A stretch of 64,000 nt of DNA from JBEKHT01 sp049511715 (GTDB taxonomy: Bacteria > Chloroflexota > Anaerolineae > Anaerolineales > RBG-16-64-43). The notes beneath the pieces were generated by a model, which worked only from the letters and a program-made list of their open reading frames with translations, ran no database searches and was not told the DNA's origin. The stretch spans positions 21,687-85,686 of the forward strand of contig JBEKXU010000013.1 in assembly GCA_049511715.1 (NCBI GenBank). The letters run 5' to 3'. Positions 37,087 through 45,102 of the stretch are shown here, piece after piece (position 1 is the first letter of the stretch; each line of letters opens with the position of its first letter). Position numbers and translations under genes: made by a program.

Positions 37087-37101
37087 TGGTACATAGTACC
37101 A
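37087..37101. promoter_or_regulatory. Palindromic operator candidate of the zinc cluster
   Basis: TGGTAC and GTACCA flank ATA, a perfect 15-base dyad just downstream of the promoter and before znuA. A Fur-family gene at the end of the cluster is the obvious candidate regulator. Confidence 0.5.
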
Positions 37102-37122
37102 TTAGCGTTCCATGCCAAACCT

Positions 37123-38037
37123 ATGGGGGATGAATTGCCCCTCCTGAGCCGAACAAGTCCAATGCGGCTGGTCGTCTGTGCTCTTTTGGTCACGCTCGGG
37201 CTGAGCGCATGCGGGACGGCGCCCTCGGTATCGGCCACAACCGTGGCGGTTGTCGCCGCCGAGAACTTCTACGGCGATATCGTCCAACAGCTGGGTGACG
37301 GCCATGTATCCGTTGTAAGCATCCTTTCGGATCCAACTGTTGACCCGCACGAGTACGAATCCAGCGTCCAGAATGCTATCGCCGTCAGCCGGGCCCAGCT
37401 GGTCATCGAGAATGGGGACGACTACGACACGTGGATGGACAGGCTGGTGGCCGCCTCGCCAAATCCCAAACGGGTCATGCTGGTGGCGGCCGATGTTGCC
37501 AGGACCAAGCTGCCTGACAACCCCCACTTTTGGTACAGCCTGGAGGATATCCAAACCATCGCCCAGGCCATCACGGCCTCCCTGGAGGGAATCGATCCAG
37601 GCCATAAAGCCGACTATGACAGGTCCTTGGTTGCCTTCCAGGAATCGCTGGCGCCCATCCGGGGGAAAATGACCGAGATCGGCTCAAAATACGCTGGGAC
37701 CCCGGTCGGCCTGACCGAGACTATCTTCCTCTATCAGAGCGAGCCGATCGGACTCAAGGTGCTGACCCCTTTTGAGTTTCAGAAAGCCATCGCCGAAGGC
37801 AACGATCCGCCTGCAGACACGGTGTTGACCACGGATGACCAAATCGCCAATCACCAGGTGAAGATCCTGATCTACAACACACAAACCGTGACCCCTGTCA
37901 CGATCAACCTTACCCAAGAGGCAACGAAGTTCCATATTCCCATCGTGCCGGTCACGGAGACCATGCCCCCTGGAAAGCATTACCAGGGTTGGATGTTGGA
38001 TCAGCTGGCGGCTCTGCAGCAAGCTCTGGGGGGCTGA
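37123..38037 (+). CDS. znuA: Zinc/manganese ABC transporter substrate-binding lipoprotein
   Basis: A cluster A-I metal-binding protein, 304 residues from ATG 37123 (291 from ATG 37162, which would place the signal peptide at the very N-terminus and may be the real start). The signal peptide ends LGLSAC. Metal ligands: His76 in DPHEYES and His135 in NPHFWY; the third position, His in ZnuA, is TETIFLYQ here, as in related proteins that carry TEP/TET. TTDDQ follows. It captures zinc or manganese outside the membrane for the permease. First gene of the cluster, 22 bases before the ATPase gene. Confidence 0.9.
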   Translation: MGDELPLLSRTSPMRLVVCALLVTLGLSACGTAPSVSATTVAVVAAENFYGDIVQQLGDGHVSVVSILSDPTVDPHEYESSVQNAIAVSRAQLVIENGDDYDTWMDRLVAASPNPKRVMLVAADVARTKLPDNPHFWYSLEDIQTIAQAITASLEGIDPGHKADYDRSLVAFQESLAPIRGKMTEIGSKYAGTPVGLTETIFLYQSEPIGLKVLTPFEFQKAIAEGNDPPADTVLTTDDQIANHQVKILIYNTQTVTPVTINLTQEATKFHIPIVPVTETMPPGKHYQGWMLDQLAALQQALGG

Positions 38038-38059
38038 GCCGCCTCACAGGAAGCGTGAG

Positions 38060-38827
38060 ATGCAAGAGCCCATCGTCCTTCTGGATCAGGTCAGCGTTCA
38101 ACTGGGGGGAAGACCCATCCTTCAAGACGTCAGCCTATCCATCCGTTCCGGTGAATTCATCGCGATCTTGGGCCCCAATGGATCCGGCAAGACTACGTTC
38201 CTCAGGCTGCTCCTCGGTCTGGTTCGACCGAGCCGGGGCGTGGTGCAGGTTCTGTGTGAGGCTCCGCGGCGAGGGCTTGAAGCGATCGGCTATGCCCCGC
38301 AGCACCGTGCCCTGGAGGCGGACCTCGCCTTGCGTGCCCGCGATCTGGTGGGGTTCGGGTTGGACGGCCATCGCTGGGGGACCGGCCTGCCAAGCCGCGA
38401 GCGGCGCGAGAAGATCGACCGGGCTCTTGGCGAGGTGGATGCGCTGGAACTGGCGGAGGCGCCGATCGGGCAACTGTCGGGCGGAGAACAGCAGCGGCTG
38501 CTGATCGCGCAAGCGCTTCTCACGAACCCGTGCCTGCTCCTGCTCGATGAGCCGCTCGCCAACCTGGACCTGACCCACCAGCAGGAAGCTGTGGCCCTTC
38601 TGGATCGGGTGTGTCGCACGCGCGGGGTTACCGTCCTGCTCGTCGCCCACGACATCAACCCGCTGCTCACCGTCACGGACCGGGTGATCTACATGGCCCG
38701 CGGTCACACGGCCATCGGCCCCCCGAGCGAAGTCATCACCAGCGCTGTTCTGTCCCAGCTGTATGGTTCCTCGGTTGAGGTCGTGCAGGCGCTGGGACGC
38801 TACTTTGTAGTCGGGGCGGAACTTTAG
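38060..38827 (+). CDS. znuC: Zinc/manganese ABC transporter ATP-binding protein
   Basis: A 255-residue ATPase with Walker A GPNGSGKTT, signature LSGGEQQR, Walker B LLLLDEP and a switch His in VAHDINP. FIAILGPNG and YGSSVEVV at the end are typical of metal-type ABC ATPases. AGGAAG before the ATG at 38060 serves as the ribosome site. It lies between znuA and the permease genes in the same direction and should energise their permeases. Confidence 0.95.
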   Translation: MQEPIVLLDQVSVQLGGRPILQDVSLSIRSGEFIAILGPNGSGKTTFLRLLLGLVRPSRGVVQVLCEAPRRGLEAIGYAPQHRALEADLALRARDLVGFGLDGHRWGTGLPSRERREKIDRALGEVDALELAEAPIGQLSGGEQQRLLIAQALLTNPCLLLLDEPLANLDLTHQQEAVALLDRVCRTRGVTVLLVAHDINPLLTVTDRVIYMARGHTAIGPPSEVITSAVLSQLYGSSVEVVQALGRYFVVGAEL

Positions 38828-38885
38828 GGTTACGAGGTCCAGAGGCCGCAGGCCTCATGAACCCCTCTGCGGGAGGCACGAGAGC

Positions 38886-39757
38886 TTGCTGAGCATACTC
38901 ACCTACGCCTTCATTCAAAACGCGTTCCTGGCGGGCTCGATCGTGGCGATCGCGGCGGCCATCCTGGGGTATTTCCTGGTCTTAAGAGGCCTGACCTTTG
39001 CCGGCCACGCGCTATCCAGCATCGGATTTGCCGGAGCGGCCGGAGCGGTCCTAATCGGCGTCCCGCCGGTTTATGGCCTGCTGGCGTTCACCGTCGCCGC
39101 CAGCCTAGCCATCTCGGCCCTGGGCCGGGAACTTCGCAGCCAAGATGTCGGCGTCGGGGTCATCATGACCTTCGCTCTGGGCCTGGGAATCCCCTTCTTT
39201 CGCTCTATCACGGGTACGCCGAGCAGGCCTACAGCATCTTGTTCGGGTCAATCGTGGGCATCAGCCGTGGCGATGTGTTTCTGAGCGGCCTGCTGACCGT
39301 CGTGATCTTGGCCGCCCTGGCGGGGCTGTGGCGCCCTCTGCTTTTCAGTTCCGTGGATCCGGAACTCGCCGAAGCTCGCGGCGTCCCGGTGCGCCTGCTG
39401 GGGTCGGTATTTCTGGTCATTGTAGCCATCACCGTCTCGGTCGCGATCCAAATCGTGGGCGTGCTGCTGGTATTCGCCCTGCTGGTCGGGCCGGCGGCCA
39501 CGGCCATGCGGTTGGCTACAAGGCCCGCGCAAGCGATGACCCTGGCTGTCCTTTTGGCCCTGGCCTACACCTGGGGAGGAATCCTGCTCGCCTCGATCAG
39601 CCCCTGGCCAGTCAGCTTCTTCATCGCCTCGCTGTCCCTCGGGGTCTACTTGCCCGTACGCTTCTTGGCGAGGGCAAGATCCGCCCGAGGGATCGCGTCG
39701 GAAACGATAGCGGTATCCGCCCCCCGGCGGCCTCCCCAGGAAGCCCATCATGCTTAG
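38886..39757 (+). pseudogene. znuB: Metal ABC transporter permease, frameshifted
   Basis: A first permease gene, split in two frames. From TTG 38886 (GGGAGG upstream) the frame reads LTYAFIQNAFLAGSIVAI... LGLGIPFF, typical ZnuB, then runs off into unrelated residues to a stop at 39284. The true continuation, LYHGYAEQAYSILFGSIVG, lies in the -1 frame from about 39203 and runs to 39757, with LFSSVDPELAEARGVPVR and VVGVLL-type blocks. A single missing base near 39198-39204 restores one reading frame. No canonical slippery heptamer is seen. Either a recent inactivation or a sequencing error; all other parts are intact. It overlaps the next permease gene by eight bases. Confidence 0.85.
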
Positions 39758-40607
39758 CTTGTTTCATCACGGTTTTGTGCAGAATGCATTCCTGGCCGGG
39801 ACCCTGGTGGCCGTCCTGTCCGCCCTGATCGGCTATTTCGTGGTGCTGCGGGCCGAGTCCTTCGCCGGCGATGCTCTGTCGCACATCGGGTTTTCCGGAG
39901 CGACCGGGGCGGCCCTGGTCGGCGCCAGTTCGCTCGTGGGAATGTTGCTCTTCACCCTGCTGGGGGCTATCGGAATGGGAAGCCTCGGGAAGCGGTTGCG
40001 CGGCCGGGACGTCGAGACCGGGATGTTGCTCGCCTTTGTCCTGGGGCTGGGTGTCTTGTTCCTCAGTCTCTATACCGGGACCGCGACCAAGGCTGTGAGT
40101 GTGCTGTTCGGGTCCATCCTCAGCGTGTCACTCTCGGACGTGTATGTGACCCTGGCTGGCAGCCTGGTTGCCATCACCGCCCTGGCCATTCTGTTCCGCC
40201 CCCTTCTGTTTGCGTCGATCGACCCAGAAGTGGCCGAAGCGCGCGGCGTCCCAGTTCGATGGCTCTCGATTCTTTTCCTGGTCTTATTGGCGGTGACGGC
40301 ATCGGAGGCCATCCAGGTGGTTGGGGTGCTGCTGGCTTTTGCTCTCCCGGTGGTCCCCTCCGCGGCGGCTGAACACATGACCAACCGTCCGGGATTGGCG
40401 ATTTTGTTGGCCGTCCTGATCAGCCTGCTCTCAACCTGGGGAGGCTTGGTCCTAGGATTCGTCGGCCATTGGCCGGTCAGCTTCTACATTGTCAGCCTGA
40501 CCTCGGTGTCCTATTTCATTTCTCTGGCCGTGGGGGCGCTGCGTTACCCTCGCCGCTACCGCGAGCCGCCTCACCCGACCCAGGAGGTGCTTCCTCCCGC
40601 TCGCTAG
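39750..40607 (+). CDS. znuB: Metal ABC transporter permease, intact
   Basis: A 285-residue integral membrane permease with about eight spans. SLFHHGFVQNAFLAGTLVAV, SFAGDALSHIGFSGATGAAL, TATKAVSVLFGSILSVS, DPEVAEARGVPVRWL and EAIQVVGVLLAFAL are conserved ZnuB/MntB blocks. It is a diverged copy of the frameshifted permease just before it, so the pair may work as a heterodimer, or this one alone as homodimer. The ATG at 39750 overlaps the preceding frame by eight bases. Confidence 0.94.
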   Translation: MLSLFHHGFVQNAFLAGTLVAVLSALIGYFVVLRAESFAGDALSHIGFSGATGAALVGASSLVGMLLFTLLGAIGMGSLGKRLRGRDVETGMLLAFVLGLGVLFLSLYTGTATKAVSVLFGSILSVSLSDVYVTLAGSLVAITALAILFRPLLFASIDPEVAEARGVPVRWLSILFLVLLAVTASEAIQVVGVLLAFALPVVPSAAAEHMTNRPGLAILLAVLISLLSTWGGLVLGFVGHWPVSFYIVSLTSVSYFISLAVGALRYPRRYREPPHPTQEVLPPAR

Positions 40608-40703
40608 ATCGGGGGCCGAGTCTGCAGCCGGACTTTGCGCCCTGGCCTGGTCCTGGCGCAAGAAAGGCCTCAGAGGAGGGACCGGGGCCGGGGAAAGGTG
40701 GGG

Positions 40704-41225
40704 ATGCAGAGCCGCAACCATCCCGGAGGATCGAAGAAGAGGGAACTCAAGAACCCGATGATGGACTCCAAGGCATCTTCTGCTCCTGTGGCCGCCAAGA
40801 TCCGCTTGGCTTTCGAGGAACAGTCCCGGCGAAAGACGCGGCCCAGGAATCGAATCTCGCGCCGCCTAGCCGAACTGGCGGCCAGCGGCGCGGACTTCAC
40901 GGTCGAAGAACTATGGCGCGACCTCAAGCAACTGGATCCCCACCTGCGGCGGAGCACTGTTTTCCGGGCCGTGGAGATGCTGGTTCACCAGGGGCTGCTC
41001 AACCGCGTGGAATTTGCCGATGGCCGCCACACGTGTCGCGCCTGCGGGAATGAACAGAATCACCACCTAACCTGCGTGCGGTGCCATCGCGTGGTGGACG
41101 TGGATATCTGCCTCCCGACGGAGCTGCTGGCCGAGGTGGGAGAACAAACAGGCTTTACGGTCGAAGGTCATTCCCTGTTCCTTTTCGGGCAATGTGCAGA
41201 GTGTCGCAAGGTTGAGTCGGGCTAA
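40704..41225 (+). CDS. Fur-family metal-responsive repressor, probably Zur
   Basis: A Fur-family winged-helix repressor. From ATG 40704 (AAGGTGG just upstream) it has 173 residues; ATG 40758/40761 is an alternative. TVEELWRDLKQLDPHLRRSTVFRAVEMLVHQGLL is split across the DNA-binding domain (about residues 60-95). The dimer domain has NHHLTCVRCHRVVDVD and three CxxC pairs (CRAC, CVRC, CAEC), more cysteine-rich than classic Fur. Position after the znu genes suggests zinc sensing and control of the cluster through the dyad at 37087-37101 (inference). It lies 97 bases after znuB2. Confidence 0.88.
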   Translation: MQSRNHPGGSKKRELKNPMMDSKASSAPVAAKIRLAFEEQSRRKTRPRNRISRRLAELAASGADFTVEELWRDLKQLDPHLRRSTVFRAVEMLVHQGLLNRVEFADGRHTCRACGNEQNHHLTCVRCHRVVDVDICLPTELLAEVGEQTGFTVEGHSLFLFGQCAECRKVESG

Positions 41226-41249
41226 GGCTGTCCAACCGGTCCGGCGAAC

Positions 41250-41278
41250 TTGACCCCTCCGGTGGGATATGGTATGTT
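41250..41278 (+). promoter_or_regulatory. Promoter of the small CxxC membrane protein gene
   Basis: TTGACC (41250-41255), exact 17-base spacer and TATGTT (41273-41278); predicted start near 41286, leaving a leader of about 145 bases. Confidence 0.55.
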
Positions 41279-41432
41279 TATTGAGGGGACGAATAGGGGA
41301 TTCTGCATCGGATGATAGTCGGCATGTGGATGGCGCGGACGAACCGAGAATAGCCGGCGCTCCCGCGCCGGGGCTTGCCAAACCCGGGTTTTTGGGTCAG
41401 GATCAAGAGATGGTTCTTTAGGAGTCTTGGGA

Positions 41433-41645
41433 ATGTGCGTCTTCTGCGCTGCCATACCGGCCACGGCCACACTCGGCACGAATCTGAACACGAAACAGAA
41501 CAAGGCCCGGCGCGATGCGGCTGCGAGAGGGGAAGAGCCTGCCTCGGCAAAACCCATCCTCAAGATTACTCTCGTTGCGGTCGTTCTCCTGGGCGCCTGC
41601 TCGGTGGTGTACCACACTCTTCTTTTCCCGATTCTCAGAATTTGA
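41433..41645 (+). CDS. Small CxxC membrane protein, unknown function
   Basis: A 70-residue protein: MCVFCAAIPATATLG at the N-terminus with a CxxC pair, a basic, Ala-rich middle (KQNKARRDAAARGEE) and one C-terminal span ILKITLVAVVLLGACSVVYH. AGGAG eight bases before the ATG at 41433 and a good promoter at 41250-41278 support it. The layout suggests a tail-anchored protein with a possible redox or metal site. I do not recognise a named family. Confidence 0.62.
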   Translation: MCVFCAAIPATATLGTNLNTKQNKARRDAAARGEEPASAKPILKITLVAVVLLGACSVVYHTLLFPILRI

Positions 41646-42084
41646 ATCCTCTGATCGGCACCTGAGCGCCGATTCCGTCTGCGGATCCTTGCAGGGACCC
41701 CGGCTCTTCACGTTTTCGCTCAACTCAAGAGAACTTGGATTATCACCCTAAAGGCGACGGACGAGGGTCTTTGCTGGGCGGGTACTGGAGGCCCTGCCTT
41801 TGCGCCGATCCGAGAAAGGGATGTCCTCGAGGGGTGTTCCCAACCCGGTTCGCGAGGGGAGCGATACTGCCCAGGCCCCGGATCAGAACTGGGATGCCGG
41901 ATCGGACTCCGATCCACGGCGGGGGATGGGAAGGCCCCCGGGCAAAATAGCGGCAGGAACAGGACGGCCCTTCTCACGAAAGGAGCGGGTGAAACCGGGC
42001 CTGGAACGCGATGGCTCTGCAGCCCGTCCCGACGCAGCTTCCGGATTGGGAGTCGGATTCGCGACGAGGAAGCCAATCAGCCCC

Positions 42085-42113
42085 TTGACAATGAAGCCAG
42101 GAGTTGGTATATT
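42085..42113 (+). promoter_or_regulatory. Strong sigma-70 type promoter of cspA
   Basis: TTGACA (42085-42090), 17-base spacer and TATATT (42108-42113), a near-consensus promoter. Start expected near 42120, leader about 145 bases. Confidence 0.8.
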
Positions 42114-42162
42114 ACGGGTTGTAGGATTCCGGTTGGTTCACGTTGGAAGCAGGAACGACGGT

Positions 42163-42195
42163 GGCTCACGGGAATTCCCGTGGGCCATTTTATTA
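42163..42195 (+). terminator. Terminator-like hairpin in the cspA leader
   Basis: GGCTCACGGGAA (42163-42174) is complementary to TTCCCGTGGGCC (42175-42186) with one G-T pair, giving about 10 bp with a 4-base loop, followed by ATTTTATTA. It begins only about 43 bases after the predicted transcription start and 80 before the cspA ATG. It looks like an attenuator or a cold-responsive leader structure. Confidence 0.6.
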
Positions 42196-42264
42196 CGGCC
42201 GTCCAATGGAACACACGGAACGCCTAACACCGATACAGTTCGATGCCTGAAGGAGGCAAACAGA

Positions 42265-42477
42265 ATGTCCGAACGTGTCATTGGAACGGTCAAGTGGTTC
42301 AACGGCGGGAAAGGCTATGGCTTCATTTCCCGCGAGGGCGGGGAGGATGTCTTCGTGCACTTCTCCGCCATCCAGGGTGAGGGCTATCGCAACCTGGAAG
42401 AGGGACAGACGGTCGAATTCTCGATCGAAAAGGGTCCGAAGGGGCTGCAGGCCAGCAACGTCGTGGTCAAGAACTAG
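42265..42477 (+). CDS. cspA: Cold-shock protein (CspA family)
   Basis: A 70-residue single-stranded nucleic acid binding OB-fold. GTVKWFNGGKGYGFISREGG carries RNP1 (KGYGFI) and DVFVHFSAIQ carries RNP2; the rest, GQTVEFSIEKGPKGLQASNV, is standard. AAGGAGG before the ATG at 42265 gives a strong start. It is monocistronic, with its own promoter and a strong terminator. A leader of about 145 bases with a hairpin hints at post-transcriptional control, as known for cold-shock genes. Confidence 0.98.
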   Translation: MSERVIGTVKWFNGGKGYGFISREGGEDVFVHFSAIQGEGYRNLEEGQTVEFSIEKGPKGLQASNVVVKN

Positions 42478-42497
42478 CTGACCCTCCGCACCATGGG

Positions 42498-42531
42498 AAG
42501 GCCCTGCGATAAGCGTCGCAGGGCCTTTTTT
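42498..42531 (+). terminator. Intrinsic terminator of cspA
   Basis: AAGGCCCTGCGA (42498-42509) pairs perfectly with TCGCAGGGCCTT (42516-42527) over a 6-base loop, followed by T-rich sequence. Confidence 0.93.
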
Positions 42532-42557
42532 GTTTTGGGGCCCCCGGAGTCTCACGC

Positions 42558-43160
42558 CTTCTTGGTAACGTAATCAAGTACCTGATGATGGGCATGAGTT
42601 CCAATTTCCGCAACCTGTTCAGCATGGCAGGGGCGATCATCTTCTTGCTCTTCCTGCCCATGCCCCGACCCAGATCCTGGTCAACAACCTGCTATATGAC
42701 CTCTCGCAGGTCACGGTCCCCACTTATCGGGTCCACCCCTCGTTGGTGCTCAAGCCCAACCACTGGAACATCAGCCTCATCCGTGACTTCATTCTGCTCA
42801 CCGGACCGGTCAGTTCCATGTCCGAGTTTCTCACCTTCTTCGTGCGGCTGCGGGCCTTCCACGCCTCGGAGCAGCTGTTCCACACGGGTTGGTTTGTGGA
42901 GTCGCTAGCCACCGAGACGCTCGTGCTTCCTATCATCCGCACGGCTGCGAACCCCTTCCGCAACCGGCCAAACCTTCCTTTGGTGATCACTGTCCTCGCC
43001 GTCGTAGCGGTGGGCCTTGGCCTGCCGTTCTCGCCGCTGGCTGGGATTCTGGGGTTCACTCCGCTGCCGCTCGGATTCTTCGGGGTTCTGGCTGCGGTCA
43101 CGATCATGTCCTTTGGCATTCCGGCCGGCGTGGGCGATGCGGCCGCAACCCAGGATGATC
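42558..43160 (+). pseudogene. C-terminal remnant of a P-type (MgtA-like) ATPase
   Basis: No start codon; similarity begins abruptly right after the cspA terminator. GNVIKYLMMGMSSNFRNLFSMAGA and then, after a one-base frameshift near 42662, TQILVNNLLYDLSQVT, LKPNHWNISLIRDFILL, FHTGWFVESLATETLVL, and RTAANPFRNRP are the final transmembrane part of a magnesium-type P-type ATPase. The catalytic and nucleotide-binding parts are missing. Similarity fades near 43160 where the frame runs into the end of the convergent exporter gene. A 5'-truncated, frameshifted relic. Confidence 0.85.
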
Positions 43161-43217
43161 CTGCGGCAGACTCAGCGGGCCAAGCCCATCCCAGGCCGCG
43201 CGAGGATCCCTTCCATC

Positions 43218-44384
43218 CTACGAGCCGGACCCGAAGTTCACCTTCACGCTCATCCCGGCGCGCACGCCATCGGGTTGGTTGTCCAGATCAATGACCGCCT
43301 TGTAGACGACGTCGCCGCCCAGGGTGCCAGCGGTTGGGGAGATGGAGCGGACGTGCCCGGTCACGTTCTGATTAAGGTCTTCAAACAGGACCATGACCGC
43401 TTGTCCGACCTTGACCTGCGGCACATCTCGCTCACTTAGATCGGTGGTTTCGACGTGGAGCCGGGACACGTCGACGAGGCTGACGAGGGTTTCGCCCGGA
43501 GCAGCATAATCGCCCCCGACCACGTTCACCGCCGAAACGGTCCCGGAAAACGGAGCGATCAGCCTGGTCGCTGCGAGCTGGCGTTGCGCTTCGGCGAGTT
43601 GGCTTCTTGCGTCGGCCAACCCACTCAACTGGGCCCCGGTTGCGCCGGCGGGGACCGCTTCCCCGCGGAGAGCCGTTAGGTAATTCTGCGCCGCGGACAG
43701 GTTCGCCTTGGCAACCTCATACTGGCCGGTGACGATGTCCACTGTGGATTGAGAGGCCCCCACGCCAGAGGGCCGCTTGGCAAGGTAGTCCGACTCCGCT
43801 TTCTGCTCGTCCTGCAGAGCCTGGATATAGTAATGGTAGGCCAGCCCAACCTGGATCAATCCCGAGGTCCCGGGATCGTGGTGGTTGGCAACGTACTGGT
43901 AGTGGGCGGTCGCCTTGGCCAGGGTATCCTGGGCGTCGAGCAGTTCCCCTTTGGGATAGTTCACAACCACATTGTTGTAGTTTATCTGGGCGTCGGTAAA
44001 CGCCTGCTCCGCCTGTCCGAGGGCCAGTTGGGCGTTTGCGATCGCCTGGGAGGAAGTCAGCTCCGCCAGATTGCGCTGTGCTTGATCCAGTTCGCGCTGA
44101 GCCGCGGCGGGATCAAGTTGCACCAGCAGTTGTCCGGCTTGTACATTGTCACCCAGCGCCACCGGGGCGCTGACTACCTGGCCCCCTGCGGTGAAGGCCA
44201 GATCCGCCTCTTGCGCGGCGACGAGGATGCCTGAGGCGGTCACCCCTCCGCTGACTGGCGCCAGCGAGGCGGCCGGTGTGGACAGGATCAAGGTGGGCAC
44301 GGCTGGGGCCGAAGATCCTCCCACCCCCGTGCATCCCGCAAGGGCGAGTGCCAACCCCAATGACAGCCAAAGCTTCGGTGCCAT
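43218..44384 (-). CDS. Efflux membrane-fusion (HlyD/MacA-type) lipoprotein
   Basis: A 388-residue periplasmic adaptor. The signal peptide ends LALALAGC; then a barrel/lipoyl half (VSAPVALGDNVQAGQLLVQL), a long coiled-coil hairpin (residues about 100-270, rich in Ala/Gln/Leu) and the return lipoyl half LIAPFSGTVSAVNVVGGDY, followed by VDVSRLHVETTDLSERDVPQ. AGGAGC lies upstream of the ATG at 44384. Last gene of the exporter operon; couples the ABC permeases to the outside. Ending a Gram-positive-type or diderm pathway cannot be told. Confidence 0.93.
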   Translation of the reverse strand: MAPKLWLSLGLALALAGCTGVGGSSAPAVPTLILSTPAASLAPVSGGVTASGILVAAQEADLAFTAGGQVVSAPVALGDNVQAGQLLVQLDPAAAQRELDQAQRNLAELTSSQAIANAQLALGQAEQAFTDAQINYNNVVVNYPKGELLDAQDTLAKATAHYQYVANHHDPGTSGLIQVGLAYHYYIQALQDEQKAESDYLAKRPSGVGASQSTVDIVTGQYEVAKANLSAAQNYLTALRGEAVPAGATGAQLSGLADARSQLAEAQRQLAATRLIAPFSGTVSAVNVVGGDYAAPGETLVSLVDVSRLHVETTDLSERDVPQVKVGQAVMVLFEDLNQNVTGHVRSISPTAGTLGGDVVYKAVIDLDNQPDGVRAGMSVKVNFGSGS

Positions 44385-44393
44385 GTCCTGCTC

Positions 44394-45089
44394 CTACCTT
44401 TTTCCCCCGCCGGAGCCATTTTCCGCGACCAGACCGTCGCGCAACGTGATCACCCGCCGCGCGTAGCGGATAACTCGCGGGTCATGGGTGGCGAAAATGA
44501 AGGTCACCCCCGTCTCCTTGTTCAGACGGGTCATGGTTTCCATGATCTGTTCGCCATTGGCCGTGTCCAGATTCGCCGTCGGTTCATCCGCCAAAATGAC
44601 GGAGGGCTTGGGGGCCAGGGCCCGGGCAACCGCCACGCGTTGCTGCTGCCCTCCGCTCAGCTGGTCGGGGCGATGGTCGGCTCGGTCCGCCATGCCCACC
44701 GCCTCCAGCAGTTGAGTGACCCGCTCGCGGCGCTCGGAGGCCCCTTTTCCGATCAGCAGCAGCGGCATTTCGACATTTTCATAGGCGGTCAGGGTGGGAA
44801 TGAGCGCAAAAAACTGAAAAACAAATCCGAGAGTTGCCCTGCGGAGGTCCGCCCGCTGGTTTCGATTCAGGTGCGTGACCTCCTTGCTGTTGATGAACAC
44901 TCGCCCCTCTGTCGGAAGGTCAAGACAGCCGAGTAGTTGGAGAAGGGTAGTCTTGCCGGAGCCCGAAGGTCCGACCAGCGCGCTGAATTCGCCGCTTTCA
45001 AAACTCAGGCTGATGCCCCTTAGGGCCCGAGTCTCGACTTCCCCAACTTTGAAGACGCGCGTGACGTTCTCAACTCGTGCTACTTCCAT
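44394..45089 (-). CDS. MacB/LolD-type ABC transporter ATP-binding protein
   Basis: A 231-residue ATPase with Walker A GPSGSGKTTLL, Q-loop FVFQFFALIPTLTAYENV, signature LSGGQQQRVAVARALA, Walker B VILADEPTANLD and switch His in FATHDPRV, the pattern of the MacB/LolD/FtsE class. AAGGAG before the ATG at 45089. It sits nine bases from the fusion-protein gene and 13 from the permease gene, so all are one operon. Confidence 0.97.
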   Translation of the reverse strand: MEVARVENVTRVFKVGEVETRALRGISLSFESGEFSALVGPSGSGKTTLLQLLGCLDLPTEGRVFINSKEVTHLNRNQRADLRRATLGFVFQFFALIPTLTAYENVEMPLLLIGKGASERRERVTQLLEAVGMADRADHRPDQLSGGQQQRVAVARALAPKPSVILADEPTANLDTANGEQIMETMTRLNKETGVTFIFATHDPRVIRYARRVITLRDGLVAENGSGGGKR

Positions 45090-45102
45090 GTCGATCTCCT
45101 TG

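Larger units (their letters stand above)
41646..42264. other. Intergenic, cspA promoter and leader
   Basis: About 620 bases. The first 430 hold nothing recognisable; the rest is the cspA promoter (42085-42113) and leader with hairpin (42163-42195). Confidence 0.6.

Noticed and set aside
39190..39210. Programmed -1 frameshift in the first znuB
   Set aside because: No X XXY YYZ slippery heptamer in the right phase; a plain indel or sequence error is simpler.
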